A stretch of 64,000 nucleotides of DNA from Candidatus Rokuibacteriota bacterium (GCA_003221515.1 QHSI01000103.1:37043-101042), one strand, 5' to 3'; numbered from the stretch's first letter, positions 1-8,659 are shown. The notes: generated by a model from the sequence alone, not told the origin. Numbers and translations: made by a program.

Positions 1-255
1 CAGCTCCTTGTTGTCCCAGACGATCACATGCAGGACATCGTCGATGCCGATCGTGTAGTCGCCCGTGGCGCCGGCCGGCGCGGGTGTCGTCGCCGCAGGG
101 GCGACGGGGATCGCGACGGTGGTCGCGGCCGGGCGCGGCGTCTGAAGGGGCGCCGCCGCCGGACGCGTGGACGTCTGAGCCTGCGCCGAGCCCGCGGCCA
201 CGAGGCCGGCGATCGCCACGGAGGCGCTGAAGAGACGGAGCGTGAGAGCCTTCAT
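1..255 (-). CDS. Polysaccharide export protein, Wza/poly_export family (3' part cut by window edge)
   Basis: Only the first 85 codons are inside the window. They encode a signal peptide (MKALTLRLFSASVAIAGLVA, then a likely AQA cleavage site), an Ala/Pro/Thr-rich linker, and the start of the poly_export domain (GDYTIGIDDVLHVIVWDN), which is diagnostic of Wza-type export proteins. No lipobox cysteine is visible, so cleavage by signal peptidase I is likely. Members of the family form the outer-membrane channel for exopolysaccharide. The ATG overlaps the stop of the upstream Wzz/tyrosine-kinase gene as ATGA, so the two are probably translationally coupled. The family is clear; length and C-terminal features cannot be judged. 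Confidence 0.88.
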   Translation of the reverse strand, partial: MKALTLRLFSASVAIAGLVAAGSAQAQTSTRPAAAPLQTPRPAATTVAIPVAPAATTPAPAGATGDYTIGIDDVLHVIVWDNKEL

Positions 256-2489
256 TGGCGTCGCTTCCCCTTGCGCTTCTGGATACCGACGTAGTGCGTG
301 TATTCGGAGTAGTAGTGGCGTGTCTCGTGCCGCGAGAGGCCGTTGATCACCACGCCCACGACCCGGGCGCCGACTCTCCCGAGCTGCGCCTTGGCTCTGA
401 TCAGGCTGCGCCGACGGGTGATGCCGAACCGGGCGACGAGAATGACCCCATCGACGTACCGGCACAGCGGCAGGCAGTCGGCCACCGCCAGCACCGGCGG
501 CGCGTCGATCAGCACGACGTCGGCGCGCTCGCGCGCGAGCTCCAGCACCCGCACCATGTGCTTGGAGGCGATCAGGCTCGACGGGTTCGCCGGCCTGATC
601 CCCGAGGGCATGAAGTCCATGCCCGGCGCCAGCGCGCGAAAGGCCTCCGGCCACACGGTGCCGTCGCGCAACACATCGGCGAGCCCAACCTCGTTCGGCG
701 TGCGCAGCGCGCGATGGAGCGAGGGCCGTCGGAGATCGGCGTCGATCATCAGCAGATGCCGGTCGGTCTCGAGGAACGCGCGGCCCAGGTTCAGGAGCAC
801 GGTGGACTTGCCCTCGTGCGCGCCGGGGCTCGTGACCAGGAGCGTCTTGAGCGGCTTGTCGAGGCTCGGACCATCGAGCACGGTGCGGATGGCTCGGCAC
901 GCGTCGGCCGGCAGCGAGTGCAGATCGTTGCCAGCGACGAACAGCATCGGCAGATCGTCGACGGGCGCGACCTCTCGGCCGGAGGCCGACTCGGATCGCT
1001 CGGCGACGGGAATTGATCCGAGAACGGGGAGACCGGTCGCGTGCGCCACGTCCTGCTCGGTCTCGACGACCTGCACCGCGTACTCGCGCACGGTCGCGGC
1101 GCTCACGCCGAGGGCCAGGCCGCCGAGCAGGCCCATCACCATGAGCGTCAGCGGCTGCTTGGGGCTCGGCTGCCGCGGCAGGCTCGCCAGGTCGATGACG
1201 TGAATGGACCGGATCGGGCTCTGCTCGCTGATGCGCGCGGCCGTGAGCTTGTCGGAGATCAGGTCGGTCAGCTTGGCCTGCGTGAGCACGGTGCGCATGA
1301 AGCCCGAGTACTCCTGCTCGCGCGCCGTCATCGCCGAGAGCGACCGCCGGAGCCGCGCCGCCCGCTGCTGCAGGACCTCCTCGCGCGCCTGCAGCGAGAC
1401 GACCTCGACCTGGAGCGCCGCCATCTGCTTCGAGAGCTGGGCGGCCTCGATCGGCTTGAGCTGTGTGGCCGTGCCGCCCGGCCTCGGCGTCTGCCGCGGT
1501 TGCAGCGTCGAGGCCAGACGCTCCTGCGTCTCCTGGATCTCGGCCCGCGTCGTTTGCACCGAGGGGTGCTGGTCGGTGTACTTCTCCGACAGCGCGGCCA
1601 GCTTCGCCTCGAGCTGGGTGAGGCGCTCCTGCAACGACTGGGTGGACGGATCGGAGGACGCCGGCGCGCTGATCGGCCGGACCTTCTCGCCCTTGAGGTA
1701 GCCGAGCTTGTTCTCGGCGATCTCGCGCGTCACCTGGAGATCACCGATCTGACTCTCGATCTGGGCCAGCGCGGTCAGCTCGCCCTTGGACTCGTCGGGC
1801 AGCTTGAAGCGGCCGCCGGCCTTCGCCTGGAAGCGCCGCATCGCGTCTTCGGCCTCGCCCTGGCTCGACCTCGCCTGGGTCATGAGGTTCTCGAGCAGCT
1901 CGCGCGTGCCCCGTGCCTGCTGCCGGGCGAACGAGCTGCTGCGGCTCAGCAGTACGTCGACGTAGGTGTTGGCCAGGTCGACCGCGACGCGCGGGCTGAA
2001 GGCGACCGCCGTGATCGTGACGGTGCCATCCCGCGCGATGTTGAAGTTCATCCGCGCTTCCTGGAGCTCGCGGATGGCCAGCTCGCTCGGGCTGTAGACG
2101 ACGACCTCACCGCCGGTGAGTCGACGGAGGCTGTTGGTGGCGGTCAACAGATAGTCGCGGAAGAGGACGCGCTTGGTCAGCTCTTCGCGGCTCTCCTTGG
2201 GCAGCGCCTCGATGATGGCCTGGGCCAGCGACCGGCTCTTCAGCAGCACGATGTAGACCGCGGTCGCTTCCGGCGAGGTGAACTCGCGGAGGAACGGCGG
2301 ATCGTTCTTCTCGGGGAGGAGGAAGAGCGTCACCGACGCCTCGTAGAGGTTCTCGGTCGACAGGGTCACCAGGGCGACCGTCGGCACGACGACGACCAGG
2401 AAGCCGGCGACGATGATGCGCCAGCGGTGAACGACTACCCGGCGTACGAGACGGAGGTAGTCGATTGAGCCTGTTGTTTTCGCGTCCAT
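252..2489 (-). CDS. Wzz/BY-kinase fusion: polysaccharide co-polymerase and tyrosine autokinase
   Basis: This 745-residue protein controls chain length and export of an exopolysaccharide. It has an N-terminal membrane helix (about 23-43), a long periplasmic coiled-coil region with Wzz character, a second helix (PLTLMVMGLLGGLALG), and a cytoplasmic P-loop kinase. The kinase shows Walker A (SPGAHEGKST, about 554-563), Walker A' (MIDADLRRPS, about 581-590) and Walker B (VLIDAPPV, about 659-666). The C-terminal tail has a tyrosine cluster (YYSEYTHY, about 726-733), the usual autophosphorylation site. The ATG at 2489 was chosen over longer in-frame reading because it has a GGGGA element just upstream and starts a normal Wzz N-terminus. 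It overlaps the sugar transferase by 55 bases. In typical XrtA loci the Wzz-like and kinase proteins are separate; here they are fused. Confidence 0.9.
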   Translation of the reverse strand: MDAKTTGSIDYLRLVRRVVVHRWRIIVAGFLVVVVPTVALVTLSTENLYEASVTLFLLPEKNDPPFLREFTSPEATAVYIVLLKSRSLAQAIIEALPKESREELTKRVLFRDYLLTATNSLRRLTGGEVVVYSPSELAIRELQEARMNFNIARDGTVTITAVAFSPRVAVDLANTYVDVLLSRSSSFARQQARGTRELLENLMTQARSSQGEAEDAMRRFQAKAGGRFKLPDESKGELTALAQIESQIGDLQVTREIAENKLGYLKGEKVRPISAPASSDPSTQSLQERLTQLEAKLAALSEKYTDQHPSVQTTRAEIQETQERLASTLQPRQTPRPGGTATQLKPIEAAQLSKQMAALQVEVVSLQAREEVLQQRAARLRRSLSAMTAREQEYSGFMRTVLTQAKLTDLISDKLTAARISEQSPIRSIHVIDLASLPRQPSPKQPLTLMVMGLLGGLALGVSAATVREYAVQVVETEQDVAHATGLPVLGSIPVAERSESASGREVAPVDDLPMLFVAGNDLHSLPADACRAIRTVLDGPSLDKPLKTLLVTSPGAHEGKSTVLLNLGRAFLETDRHLLMIDADLRRPSLHRALRTPNEVGLADVLRDGTVWPEAFRALAPGMDFMPSGIRPANPSSLIASKHMVRVLELARERADVVLIDAPPVLAVADCLPLCRYVDGVILVARFGITRRRSLIRAKAQLGRVGARVVGVVINGLSRHETRHYYSEYTHYVGIQKRKGKRRQ

Positions 2490-3865
2490 TCCCCGGATCC
2501 CCTTGTGACCAGCACGATCTGGACGGTGTGGAGCAGGATCAACATGTCGAGGAAGATCGACATGTTCTTGATGTAGTACAGGTCGTACTGGAGCTTCTCC
2601 CACGTGTTCTCCACCGTGGCGCCGTAGGGATTCTTGACCTGAGCCCAGCCGGTGATGCCGGGCTTGGCGGCGTGACGGTGGAGGTAGAACGGCACCTTGT
2701 CCCGGAATTCCGGAACGAGCGCCACCCACTCGGGCCGCGGGCCGACCAGGCTCATGTCGCCCCGGATGACGTTGAGCAGCTGCGGCAGCTCGTCGAGCCG
2801 CGTCCGGCGGAGGAACCGACCGACGCGGGTGACGCGCGTATCGGGCTCGTCCGCCGGCATCGGGTGGGCGTCGGCGCGCATCGACCGGAACTTGAAGATC
2901 CGGAACACGCGGCCGAACTGCCCGATGCGCTCCTGACGGAAGAAGATCGGGCCAGCGGAGTCGCGCCGGATCGCCACGGCGATCGCCAGCATCAGCGGCG
3001 CGCTGAGCGCCACCACGGTGAGCGCGACGAGGAGATCCATCGTCCGCTTGGTCAGCATCCTCAGGCGCGCCGCCTTGAATCCGTCCGCGAAGACGAGCCA
3101 GCTGGGCCTCAGGTTGCCGACCGGGATCTTGCCGGTGAGCTTCTCGTAGAAGTCGGGCCAGTCCTCGACCTCGGTCCCTCTGAGCTTCGACTCGACGATC
3201 TCGGCGACCGGAAGCGTGCCGCGTCGTTCCTGGAGCGCGACAACGATCACGTCGGGCCGTGTGACTTTCGACACCCAGTCCAGATCGGCCAGCGTCCCCA
3301 GCGTCCACACGCCGTCGGGGCCGTCGTCCGCGCCGCCCTCGGCGTCGAGCCGGCCCAGCAGCTCGTAGTGCGGGCGCCACGCCCGGATCGCGTCGGCGAT
3401 CATCTGGCTGACCTCGCCCGAGCCGAGCAGCAGGACCTTGCGCCGCGTGCGGCTGCCGCGGGTGAGGCGCGCGTGCGCGAGACGCAGCAGGACGATTGCC
3501 GGAAACGCCGTGACGAGCGAGAGCAGGAAGGCCTTCCGGGCCAGCGTCAGCGGAAGGACCATGTAGCCCAGGACCGCGATGAGCAGGTAGGCGACGACGA
3601 ACGCGATGGAGAGCCGCAGGAGCAGCTCGGACCGGCCGTAGATCTGTCGTGTGTCGTAGAGCCCGATGATGTGGACCATGACCACGACCAGCGTCGTGAG
3701 CACGGCCGCGGGGGCGAACGCATCGCCCGAAGCGGGCCGGATCGCCTGGAAGCCGACCAGGGGCAGCGCCAGACCGATGAAGACGGAGCCGAAGACGAGC
3801 CCGGCTTCGCCCGCGGCGAGCGCGACGACGGGCGCGGGCACGTAGTGGCCGAAGACGCGCAGCAC
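2435..3865 (-). CDS. Exopolysaccharide polyprenyl glycosylphosphotransferase (EpsB/TIGR03013-like)
   Basis: The 476-residue membrane protein should transfer a sugar-1-phosphate to undecaprenyl phosphate, the first step of repeat-unit synthesis. The N-terminal half has several membrane helices and a nucleotide-binding-like segment (KVLLLGSGEVSQMIADAI). The C-terminal bacterial sugar transferase domain starts near residue 273 (KRTMDLLVAL) and shows GPIFFRQERIG, FKFRSM, RRTRLDELPQLLNV and SLVGPRP. The N-terminus MLRVFGHYVPAP resembles the XrtA/PEP-CTERM-associated subgroup, as I recall that family. The start is GTG, four bases after the stop of the small winged-helix gene, so both are in one operon with the Wzz-kinase and export genes. 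Confidence 0.9.
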   Translation of the reverse strand: MLRVFGHYVPAPVVALAAGEAGLVFGSVFIGLALPLVGFQAIRPASGDAFAPAAVLTTLVVVMVHIIGLYDTRQIYGRSELLLRLSIAFVVAYLLIAVLGYMVLPLTLARKAFLLSLVTAFPAIVLLRLAHARLTRGSRTRRKVLLLGSGEVSQMIADAIRAWRPHYELLGRLDAEGGADDGPDGVWTLGTLADLDWVSKVTRPDVIVVALQERRGTLPVAEIVESKLRGTEVEDWPDFYEKLTGKIPVGNLRPSWLVFADGFKAARLRMLTKRTMDLLVALTVVALSAPLMLAIAVAIRRDSAGPIFFRQERIGQFGRVFRIFKFRSMRADAHPMPADEPDTRVTRVGRFLRRTRLDELPQLLNVIRGDMSLVGPRPEWVALVPEFRDKVPFYLHRHAAKPGITGWAQVKNPYGATVENTWEKLQYDLYYIKNMSIFLDMLILLHTVQIVLVTRGSGEWTRKQQAQSTTSVSYAG

Positions 3866-3869
3866 GAGC

Positions 3870-4229
3870 CTAGCGCTCCCTCGACCGGTGGAGGGTCGGG
3901 AGCCCGCGCAGATGGCGGGCGATCGACTGCCTCAGGATGGGGTTCTTCGTGTAGGCGTACACGAACGTGATGTCCTGCACGGCGAACGCCTGCACGACGC
4001 CGAATTCCTCGAGCTTCAGCAGCGCGTCGTGGGTGGATGCGAGGCTCCGCTTGATCCACCATTCCGCGATGCCCCGGGCGGTATCCGCGGCTTCGGTGTT
4101 GCGCACCAGGTACTGCACGATCTCGAGGCACACGGGATCGCGCGCCAGAAGATCGCGAATCGCCGTCGCCTTGCCGGACGGGGGACTGGGTTTCAATGCG
4201 GCGTGCGAAAGGAGCACAAACGAGGCCAA
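3870..4229 (-). CDS. Small winged-helix-like protein in the exopolysaccharide operon
   Basis: The protein has 119 residues if it starts at the TTG at 4229; in-frame GTG 4217 and TTG 4196 are alternatives. The body (DPVCLEIVQYLVRNTEAAD followed by IAEWWIKRSL, then HDALLKLEEFGVVQAF and a beta-wing-like VYAYTKNP) reads like a winged-helix DNA-binding fold, so a transcription regulator of the polysaccharide operon is possible. It lies four bases before the sugar transferase and is the first gene of that operon after a terminator-like hairpin. A weak promoter (TAAAGT at 4259-4254 on the minus strand) lies just upstream. I do not recognise the family by name. Confidence 0.6.
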   Translation of the reverse strand: MASFVLLSHAALKPSPPSGKATAIRDLLARDPVCLEIVQYLVRNTEAADTARGIAEWWIKRSLASTHDALLKLEEFGVVQAFAVQDITFVYAYTKNPILRQSIARHLRGLPTLHRSRER

Positions 4230-4300
4230 CGCCGCCCCACCAACGCTACAGGCACTTTAGAGGGCGTGAGGCCGGTGCGGTCAGCGCCGCGCGCCAAAAC

Positions 4301-4320
4301 TTGCGCGGGGGCCCGCGCAA
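4301..4320 (-). terminator. Candidate Rho-independent terminator after the outer-membrane barrel gene
   Basis: A perfect 9-bp stem with a 2-base loop (TTGCGCGGG, GG, CCCGCGCAA on the plus strand) lies 50 bases past the stop of the barrel gene. On the minus strand it is followed by GTTTTG, a short T-run. It would separate the regulator/barrel transcript from the polysaccharide operon that starts at 4229. The T-run is short, so attenuation rather than full termination is possible. Confidence 0.5.
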
Positions 4321-4369
4321 ACCTTGCGGACCGGGCGGAAACCGGCTCGACGCGTTCAGCCAGGCGGTG

Positions 4370-5779
4370 TCAGAAGGCGAAGTTCAGCGCGAGCCGGACC
4401 CGATTCTCCTTGATCTCGCCGTCCACGTCGGACGAGTCGGTCAGCGAGTAGGAGTAGTCGAGCGACGTGCCGAGCCAGCGAAGTATTTGATAGGATACGC
4501 CGATCGTCCCGGTGAGGACCTTGTCGGTCCGGGTGCTGCCGCGGCCGGCGGTGATCGCGGTCGGGGTGCCCCCGATACCTGTGAACTCGTTTTCCCGGTA
4601 CGCAATATTCACCCTGCCGCCGAACGCGGGGGTGAACGGATAGGACAGGGCGACGCTTCCCCCGGTCGTCAGGACAACGCCCTGGTTCTGTCCCTCGGCG
4701 AAAGTCTCGGAGTATCCGCGCTCGAACGAGACGCCGACCACGGCCGGGCCGACCCAGTAAGACAAGCTGCTGGACGTCGAGAGCACCGGCTGGAAGTCCG
4801 ACCTGTCGGTCGTGAGCTGGCTGGCGCCCACATTGATCCGCAACGCGATCGTGCCCGGGATCGAGTAGTTGGCGAACACGCCAGCGGCCCAGCGCCTGAA
4901 GTCGGTCTCGGCGTCCGGCCGCTCCTCGTCCTGCGTCCTGAACGCGTAGCTTCCGGTGATGCCGACCGAGGCGCGCTCGCTGACGTCGCGCGAGAAGGCG
5001 ACCGTGAACTGATGACCGTTCGTCTCCGACGCGGTGCCGGGTCCGCGGCTGGCCGACGTCTCGCTCGTCAGGTGCTCGTAGCCGAGCGTCAGCGTGTGGA
5101 TCCGGAAGAGCGTCGCCGACGTGCTCAGCCCGAAGGTGTGCGAGGTCGTGTCCGCGCCCTCCGCTTCGGAGAAGAGGCTCAGCCGGTAGTACGGCGACAC
5201 CGTGACGGTGTCGACGGCCCAGTCGGCGGCCAGCGATCCGTTGGCCCCCGTGAACTTCCGGCGTTCGATGCGCAGACCGAGCCGATCCGCCTGGCCCGGC
5301 GCGTCGCTCTGGTCGAGTCCGCCCGTCGCCGTCAGCTTCAGCCGGGGCGTCGCGTCCCAGGACAGGCGGCCGGCGAAGACGTTGAAGTAACCGAGCTCAT
5401 CGAGCGAGCTGTCGTGGAATCCGGAGATCGTGTAGGTCGCCAGCCCCGTGAGCGTCCCCGCGTCCATCTGGACGCTCATCCCGGGCGCTACCGACGTCCG
5501 GAAGTTTTCCGTGCGATTGCGAACCGTGCGGTTGAAGTTGTCGGTGTATTCCTCCGACACGCCCGCGAGCGGATGGAACTCGAAGAGCTGGACCGGACGC
5601 GCCGCGGGTGGCGGCCGCACCGGGAACACGATCTCGGGACCCGACGGGATCGTCGGCGCCGGCGGCGTGCGGAGATTGAAATCGGAGGCGGAGGGCGGCG
5701 TGGTGGCGCCGGTCGTCTGAGCCCCCGCAACGGCCGGGCCCGCGCCGACCAACAGCAGCAGCACGAACACCGCCACCAT
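4370..5779 (-). CDS. Outer-membrane beta-barrel protein of the exopolysaccharide locus (TIGR03016-like)
   Basis: The 469-residue protein begins with a signal peptide (MVAVFVLLLLVGAGPAVAGA). After a Pro/Thr-rich stretch it consists of alternating beta strands ending in RLALNFAF; the C-terminal phenylalanine is the classical BAM recognition signal. Barrels of this kind sit beside PrsT, EpsB-type transferases and Wzz/Wza genes in XrtA loci and are thought to help secrete or anchor polysaccharide. That assignment rests on context and architecture. The ATG at 5779 precedes the signal peptide directly and has no Shine-Dalgarno sequence. Instead a -10-like TAAATT ends eight bases before it, suggesting a leaderless start. 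Confidence 0.8.
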   Translation of the reverse strand: MVAVFVLLLLVGAGPAVAGAQTTGATTPPSASDFNLRTPPAPTIPSGPEIVFPVRPPPAARPVQLFEFHPLAGVSEEYTDNFNRTVRNRTENFRTSVAPGMSVQMDAGTLTGLATYTISGFHDSSLDELGYFNVFAGRLSWDATPRLKLTATGGLDQSDAPGQADRLGLRIERRKFTGANGSLAADWAVDTVTVSPYYRLSLFSEAEGADTTSHTFGLSTSATLFRIHTLTLGYEHLTSETSASRGPGTASETNGHQFTVAFSRDVSERASVGITGSYAFRTQDEERPDAETDFRRWAAGVFANYSIPGTIALRINVGASQLTTDRSDFQPVLSTSSSLSYWVGPAVVGVSFERGYSETFAEGQNQGVVLTTGGSVALSYPFTPAFGGRVNIAYRENEFTGIGGTPTAITAGRGSTRTDKVLTGTIGVSYQILRWLGTSLDYSYSLTDSSDVDGEIKENRVRLALNFAF

Positions 5780-5816
5780 GCGGGCTAATTTAGCATCGGC
5801 GGCGGTCGAGGCGCGG

Positions 5817-7235
5817 CTACTTGAGCACTGCTGGGGACGAAGAACTGCTGGGGACGAGACCCCGGCTGGACCCAGCGACGGCGTCGACATCTCGGCCGTA
5901 GGCCTTCAGCTTGTATTGCAGACAGCGCACGCTGATCTGAAGCAGCCGGGCCGCCTCGGTGCGGTTGCCGTGGACCTTCTGGAGCGTGCGAAGAATGTGG
6001 CGGCGCTCCACCTCGCTGAGCGGCAGGCCCGGCTCGAACTGCCCCGACAGCACGGGATTGGCCGTCGCCCCGACCGTGCTCGAGAAGTCGCCGGCGAAGA
6101 GATCGCGGTCGGTGAGCGTAGCGCCCTCGGCGAGCACGACGGCCTGCTCGAGGAAATTCTCCAGCTGGCGGACGTTGCCCGGCCACGGCAGCATCGTCAT
6201 GCGGTCGAGCGTGGACGACGCGACCTTCGTGATCGACTTGCCGTAGAGCGTGGCGAACCGCTGGAGGAAATGCTCGACGAGGGGCGGGATGTCTTCGGTC
6301 CGCTCCCGCAGCGCGGGGACCTTGATCATGAAGACCGCCACGCGGTAGTAGAGATCCTCGCGGAACGTGCCCTGCGCGACGGCCGCCTTGAGATCCTTGT
6401 TCGTCGCCGTGATGAGCCGAAGGTCGGTGCGAAGGGGCTTCGAGCCGCCGACCTTCGAGAACTCGCGCGTCTGGATCACGCGCAGCAGCTTGGCCTGCAG
6501 GCGCGGGCTCAGCTCGCCCAGCTCGTCAATGAACAGCGTCCCGGTGTGGGCCAGCGCGAAGACGCCCTCGCGATGCTCGGTCGCGCCGGTGAAGGCGCCC
6601 TTGACGTGGCCGAAGAGATGGCTCTCCATCAGGCCGTCCGGGATCGTGGTGCAGTCGAGCGTGATGAGGGGGCGGTCGCGGCGCGGGCTCGCGTAGTGGA
6701 TCGCCCGCGCGATCAGCTCCTTGCCGGTGCCGCTCTCGCCGTGGATGCAGACGTTCACGTCGCCGGACGCCACCTTGTCGATGCGGGAGAAGATGTCGCG
6801 CATCTGCGGCGAGTCGCCGATGATGCCGTGGTGGGTGGACGCGGGCAGCGGAGGCAGCGCGCGCGCCTGGCTCGGCGCCGGCTCCGGGACGGCCTTGCGG
6901 ACGATGTCCTCGAGCAGCGCGAGCGAGCTCGGCCGCAGCACGCACTCGACGTTCGGAAGCCGCGTCAGGTACCGCGTCCGCGGATCGTCCAGCCCGTCGA
7001 CGATCGCCAGCAGGCGGCCCTGGTAGCTGGCGCGCTGCGTCCGGGTCGCGACCTCCCAGCCGGTCACGTCGTGCGTCACGTTCACGATCACGAGGTCCGG
7101 CACGCCGCTCGCCTCGAACACGAGCGGCAGCTCGTGCAGCGAGCCGGCGAACGTCGTCCTCACGCCCATCGAAAACAGCACTCGATGTGCGGCCTCACCC
7201 ACGGTCATAGTCTCGTCGACTATCGTGACGTGCAC
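5817..7235 (-). CDS. Sigma-54-dependent activator with degenerate receiver domain (PrsR/NtrC-like)
   Basis: The 472-residue regulator has a receiver-like N-terminus (1-115), an AAA+ sigma-54 interaction domain and a C-terminal Fis-type helix-turn-helix (GNRTEAARLLQISVRCLQYK). Walker A (GESGTGKE, about 166-173), GAFTGA (about 213-218) and FIDELGEL are intact, so it should remodel sigma-54 polymerase. The receiver keeps an acidic pair (D7, E8), but the phosphoacceptor position reads VIVNVTHD, with Asn52 in place of Asp, and the conserved Lys is Arg (VLRPSS). It may therefore work without phosphorylation. The GTG at 7235 has a good GGAGGG ribosome site. It is the best candidate to control the polysaccharide genes and the divergent PrsT gene. 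Confidence 0.85.
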   Translation of the reverse strand: MHVTIVDETMTVGEAAHRVLFSMGVRTTFAGSLHELPLVFEASGVPDLVIVNVTHDVTGWEVATRTQRASYQGRLLAIVDGLDDPRTRYLTRLPNVECVLRPSSLALLEDIVRKAVPEPAPSQARALPPLPASTHHGIIGDSPQMRDIFSRIDKVASGDVNVCIHGESGTGKELIARAIHYASPRRDRPLITLDCTTIPDGLMESHLFGHVKGAFTGATEHREGVFALAHTGTLFIDELGELSPRLQAKLLRVIQTREFSKVGGSKPLRTDLRLITATNKDLKAAVAQGTFREDLYYRVAVFMIKVPALRERTEDIPPLVEHFLQRFATLYGKSITKVASSTLDRMTMLPWPGNVRQLENFLEQAVVLAEGATLTDRDLFAGDFSSTVGATANPVLSGQFEPGLPLSEVERRHILRTLQKVHGNRTEAARLLQISVRCLQYKLKAYGRDVDAVAGSSRGLVPSSSSSPAVLK

Positions 7236-7325
7236 AGCTGCCCTCCGCAGCTCACGATATTGACAGGGCGCCGCGTCCCAATCAAGAGGCTCTCCGCCGG
7301 TCGTCCCGATCCGGCTCGGCACCCA

Positions 7326-8363
7326 TCAGCCTCCCCCCCGGGGGCGTTTCGCGCGCTCCCCGTTCAATTTCTGGCGCAGAGTCTTGTAGCTGATCTTGAG
7401 CAGCCGGGCCGCCGCCGCGCGGTTGCCGCCCACGCGCGCGAGCGCGTCGCGCAACGCCGCCTGCTCGGCGGCGCGGGCCGCTCGGCGACCCACTTCACGG
7501 AGACCGACCTCGTCGATCGACGTCGGCTTCTGCTTGCCGTTGCCGCCGCCTCGCGCGCGCAGCCGCGACTGCAGCTCTTCCTTCACGTGCGCGTCATCAC
7601 CGAGGACGATCCAGCGCTTCACGAGGCTTTGCAGCTCGCGGACGTTGCCCGGCCAGTCGTAGGCGAAGAGCAATTCCAGGATTTCGCTCGAGAGCTTCGG
7701 CTGCGGTCGGTTGAACTCGCCGGCGAACCGGACCCGGAAGTGGTCGGCGAGGAGCGGGATCTCCTCGCGCCGCTCGCGCAAAGGTGGCACCACGATGGTG
7801 ACGACGCCAAGCAGGCGAGAGAGATCCTCGCCGTACGCGTGGGCGACCGCCATCGCCTTGAGGTCGCGGACCGTGGTCGCGAGCAGCCGAACGCCGGTGC
7901 TGATCAGCTCGTGCCCCCCGGCGCGGAAGAACTGACCGTTCCGTAAGAGATGGACGATGCGGGCCTGCAAAACCGGGGGGATGTCGGCGATCTCGTCGAG
8001 AAGCAGCGTGCCTCCGTCGGCGAGGTCGAGTTTCCCGGACTGGCGGATCGGCGTGTCGGCGGGTGCTTCACCCTCGAAGCCGAAGATTTCGGATTCGAGG
8101 AGGTCGCCCGGCAGGGAGGCGCAGTTGACCCGCTGCCAGGGCTTGCCGGATCGGCCGGACAGGTAGTGGATGGCCTGCGCCACCAGCTCTTTGCCCGTGC
8201 CCGGCTCGCCCTGGATCAGGACAGGACCGTCGGTGTCGGCGACGCGCTTCACGAGCGCTTCGACCGCCTTCATGCGCACGCTGCGCCGGAACAGTCCCTC
8301 GTACTGGGAGAAGAAGAGGATGCCCTGGCTCACGAACTCTGAATCGAGCAAGGCCAGTACCAA
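7326..8363 (-). CDS. AAA+ activator of the NtrC type lacking the GAFTGA loop
   Basis: The 345-residue protein has a short N-terminus, an AAA+ domain and a Fis-type helix-turn-helix (GGNRAAAARLLKISYKTLRQ). Walker A (GEPGTGKE, about 52-59) and the Walker B region (GGTLLLDEIADIPP) are intact. Where GAFTGA should lie, after a normal LLESEIFGFEG, it reads EAPADTPIRQSG. GAFTGA contacts sigma-54, so activation through sigma-54 is doubtful; TyrR and HupR are known precedents for such loss. There is no receiver domain. The start shown is TTG at 8363; a GTG ten codons later is possible. It lies 90 bases upstream of the other activator on the same strand. Confidence 0.8.
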   Translation of the reverse strand: MVLALLDSEFVSQGILFFSQYEGLFRRSVRMKAVEALVKRVADTDGPVLIQGEPGTGKELVAQAIHYLSGRSGKPWQRVNCASLPGDLLESEIFGFEGEAPADTPIRQSGKLDLADGGTLLLDEIADIPPVLQARIVHLLRNGQFFRAGGHELISTGVRLLATTVRDLKAMAVAHAYGEDLSRLLGVVTIVVPPLRERREEIPLLADHFRVRFAGEFNRPQPKLSSEILELLFAYDWPGNVRELQSLVKRWIVLGDDAHVKEELQSRLRARGGGNGKQKPTSIDEVGLREVGRRAARAAEQAALRDALARVGGNRAAAARLLKISYKTLRQKLNGERAKRPRGGG

Positions 8364-8504
8364 GGGGTACTGCGTTTCCCAAGCCCTCGGTTCCCTTGCA
8401 TATTTTGCGGCGTGGCAGCATTTGCGTGGTTGGACGGGATAGGCCTGGATTTACCAACGTCGACGGTCACCGCTCGCGTCCGGCGTCTGAGAAACGATCT
8501 AAAT

Positions 8505-8520
8505 TGGTTAGTTGAGTGCT
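8505..8520 (+). promoter_or_regulatory. Candidate sigma-54 promoter (-24/-12) before the PrsT-like gene
   Basis: TGGTTAGTTGAGTGCT has the invariant GG and GC at the exact -24/-12 spacing and keeps TGG at the left end and TGC at the right, but departs from the consensus at three other positions. It lies about 140 bases upstream of the PrsT-like start, in a 296-base intergenic stretch opposite two NtrC-type activator genes. No activator binding site could be identified with confidence. Confidence 0.42.
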
Positions 8521-8659
8521 ATTCGATATAGGTCAACTTCACCGATCAGATTCTGAACACCCGGAAGAGGACTTCCGACCGGAAACCGGGTGGAGCTTGG
8601 CATTCCAATTGCCGAGACGTGGGAGCCGAAGTATGTCGTGTGACGCGAGAGGACGATTG

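Noticed and set aside
2490..3380. In-frame upstream extension of the Wzz/kinase gene
   Set aside because: It runs through the sugar transferase gene in another frame, is Arg-rich with no family likeness, and a good ATG with a ribosome site exists at 2489.
8413..8425. TGGCAGCATTTGC as a sigma-54 promoter
   Set aside because: GG and GC are two bases too close for a -24/-12 element.
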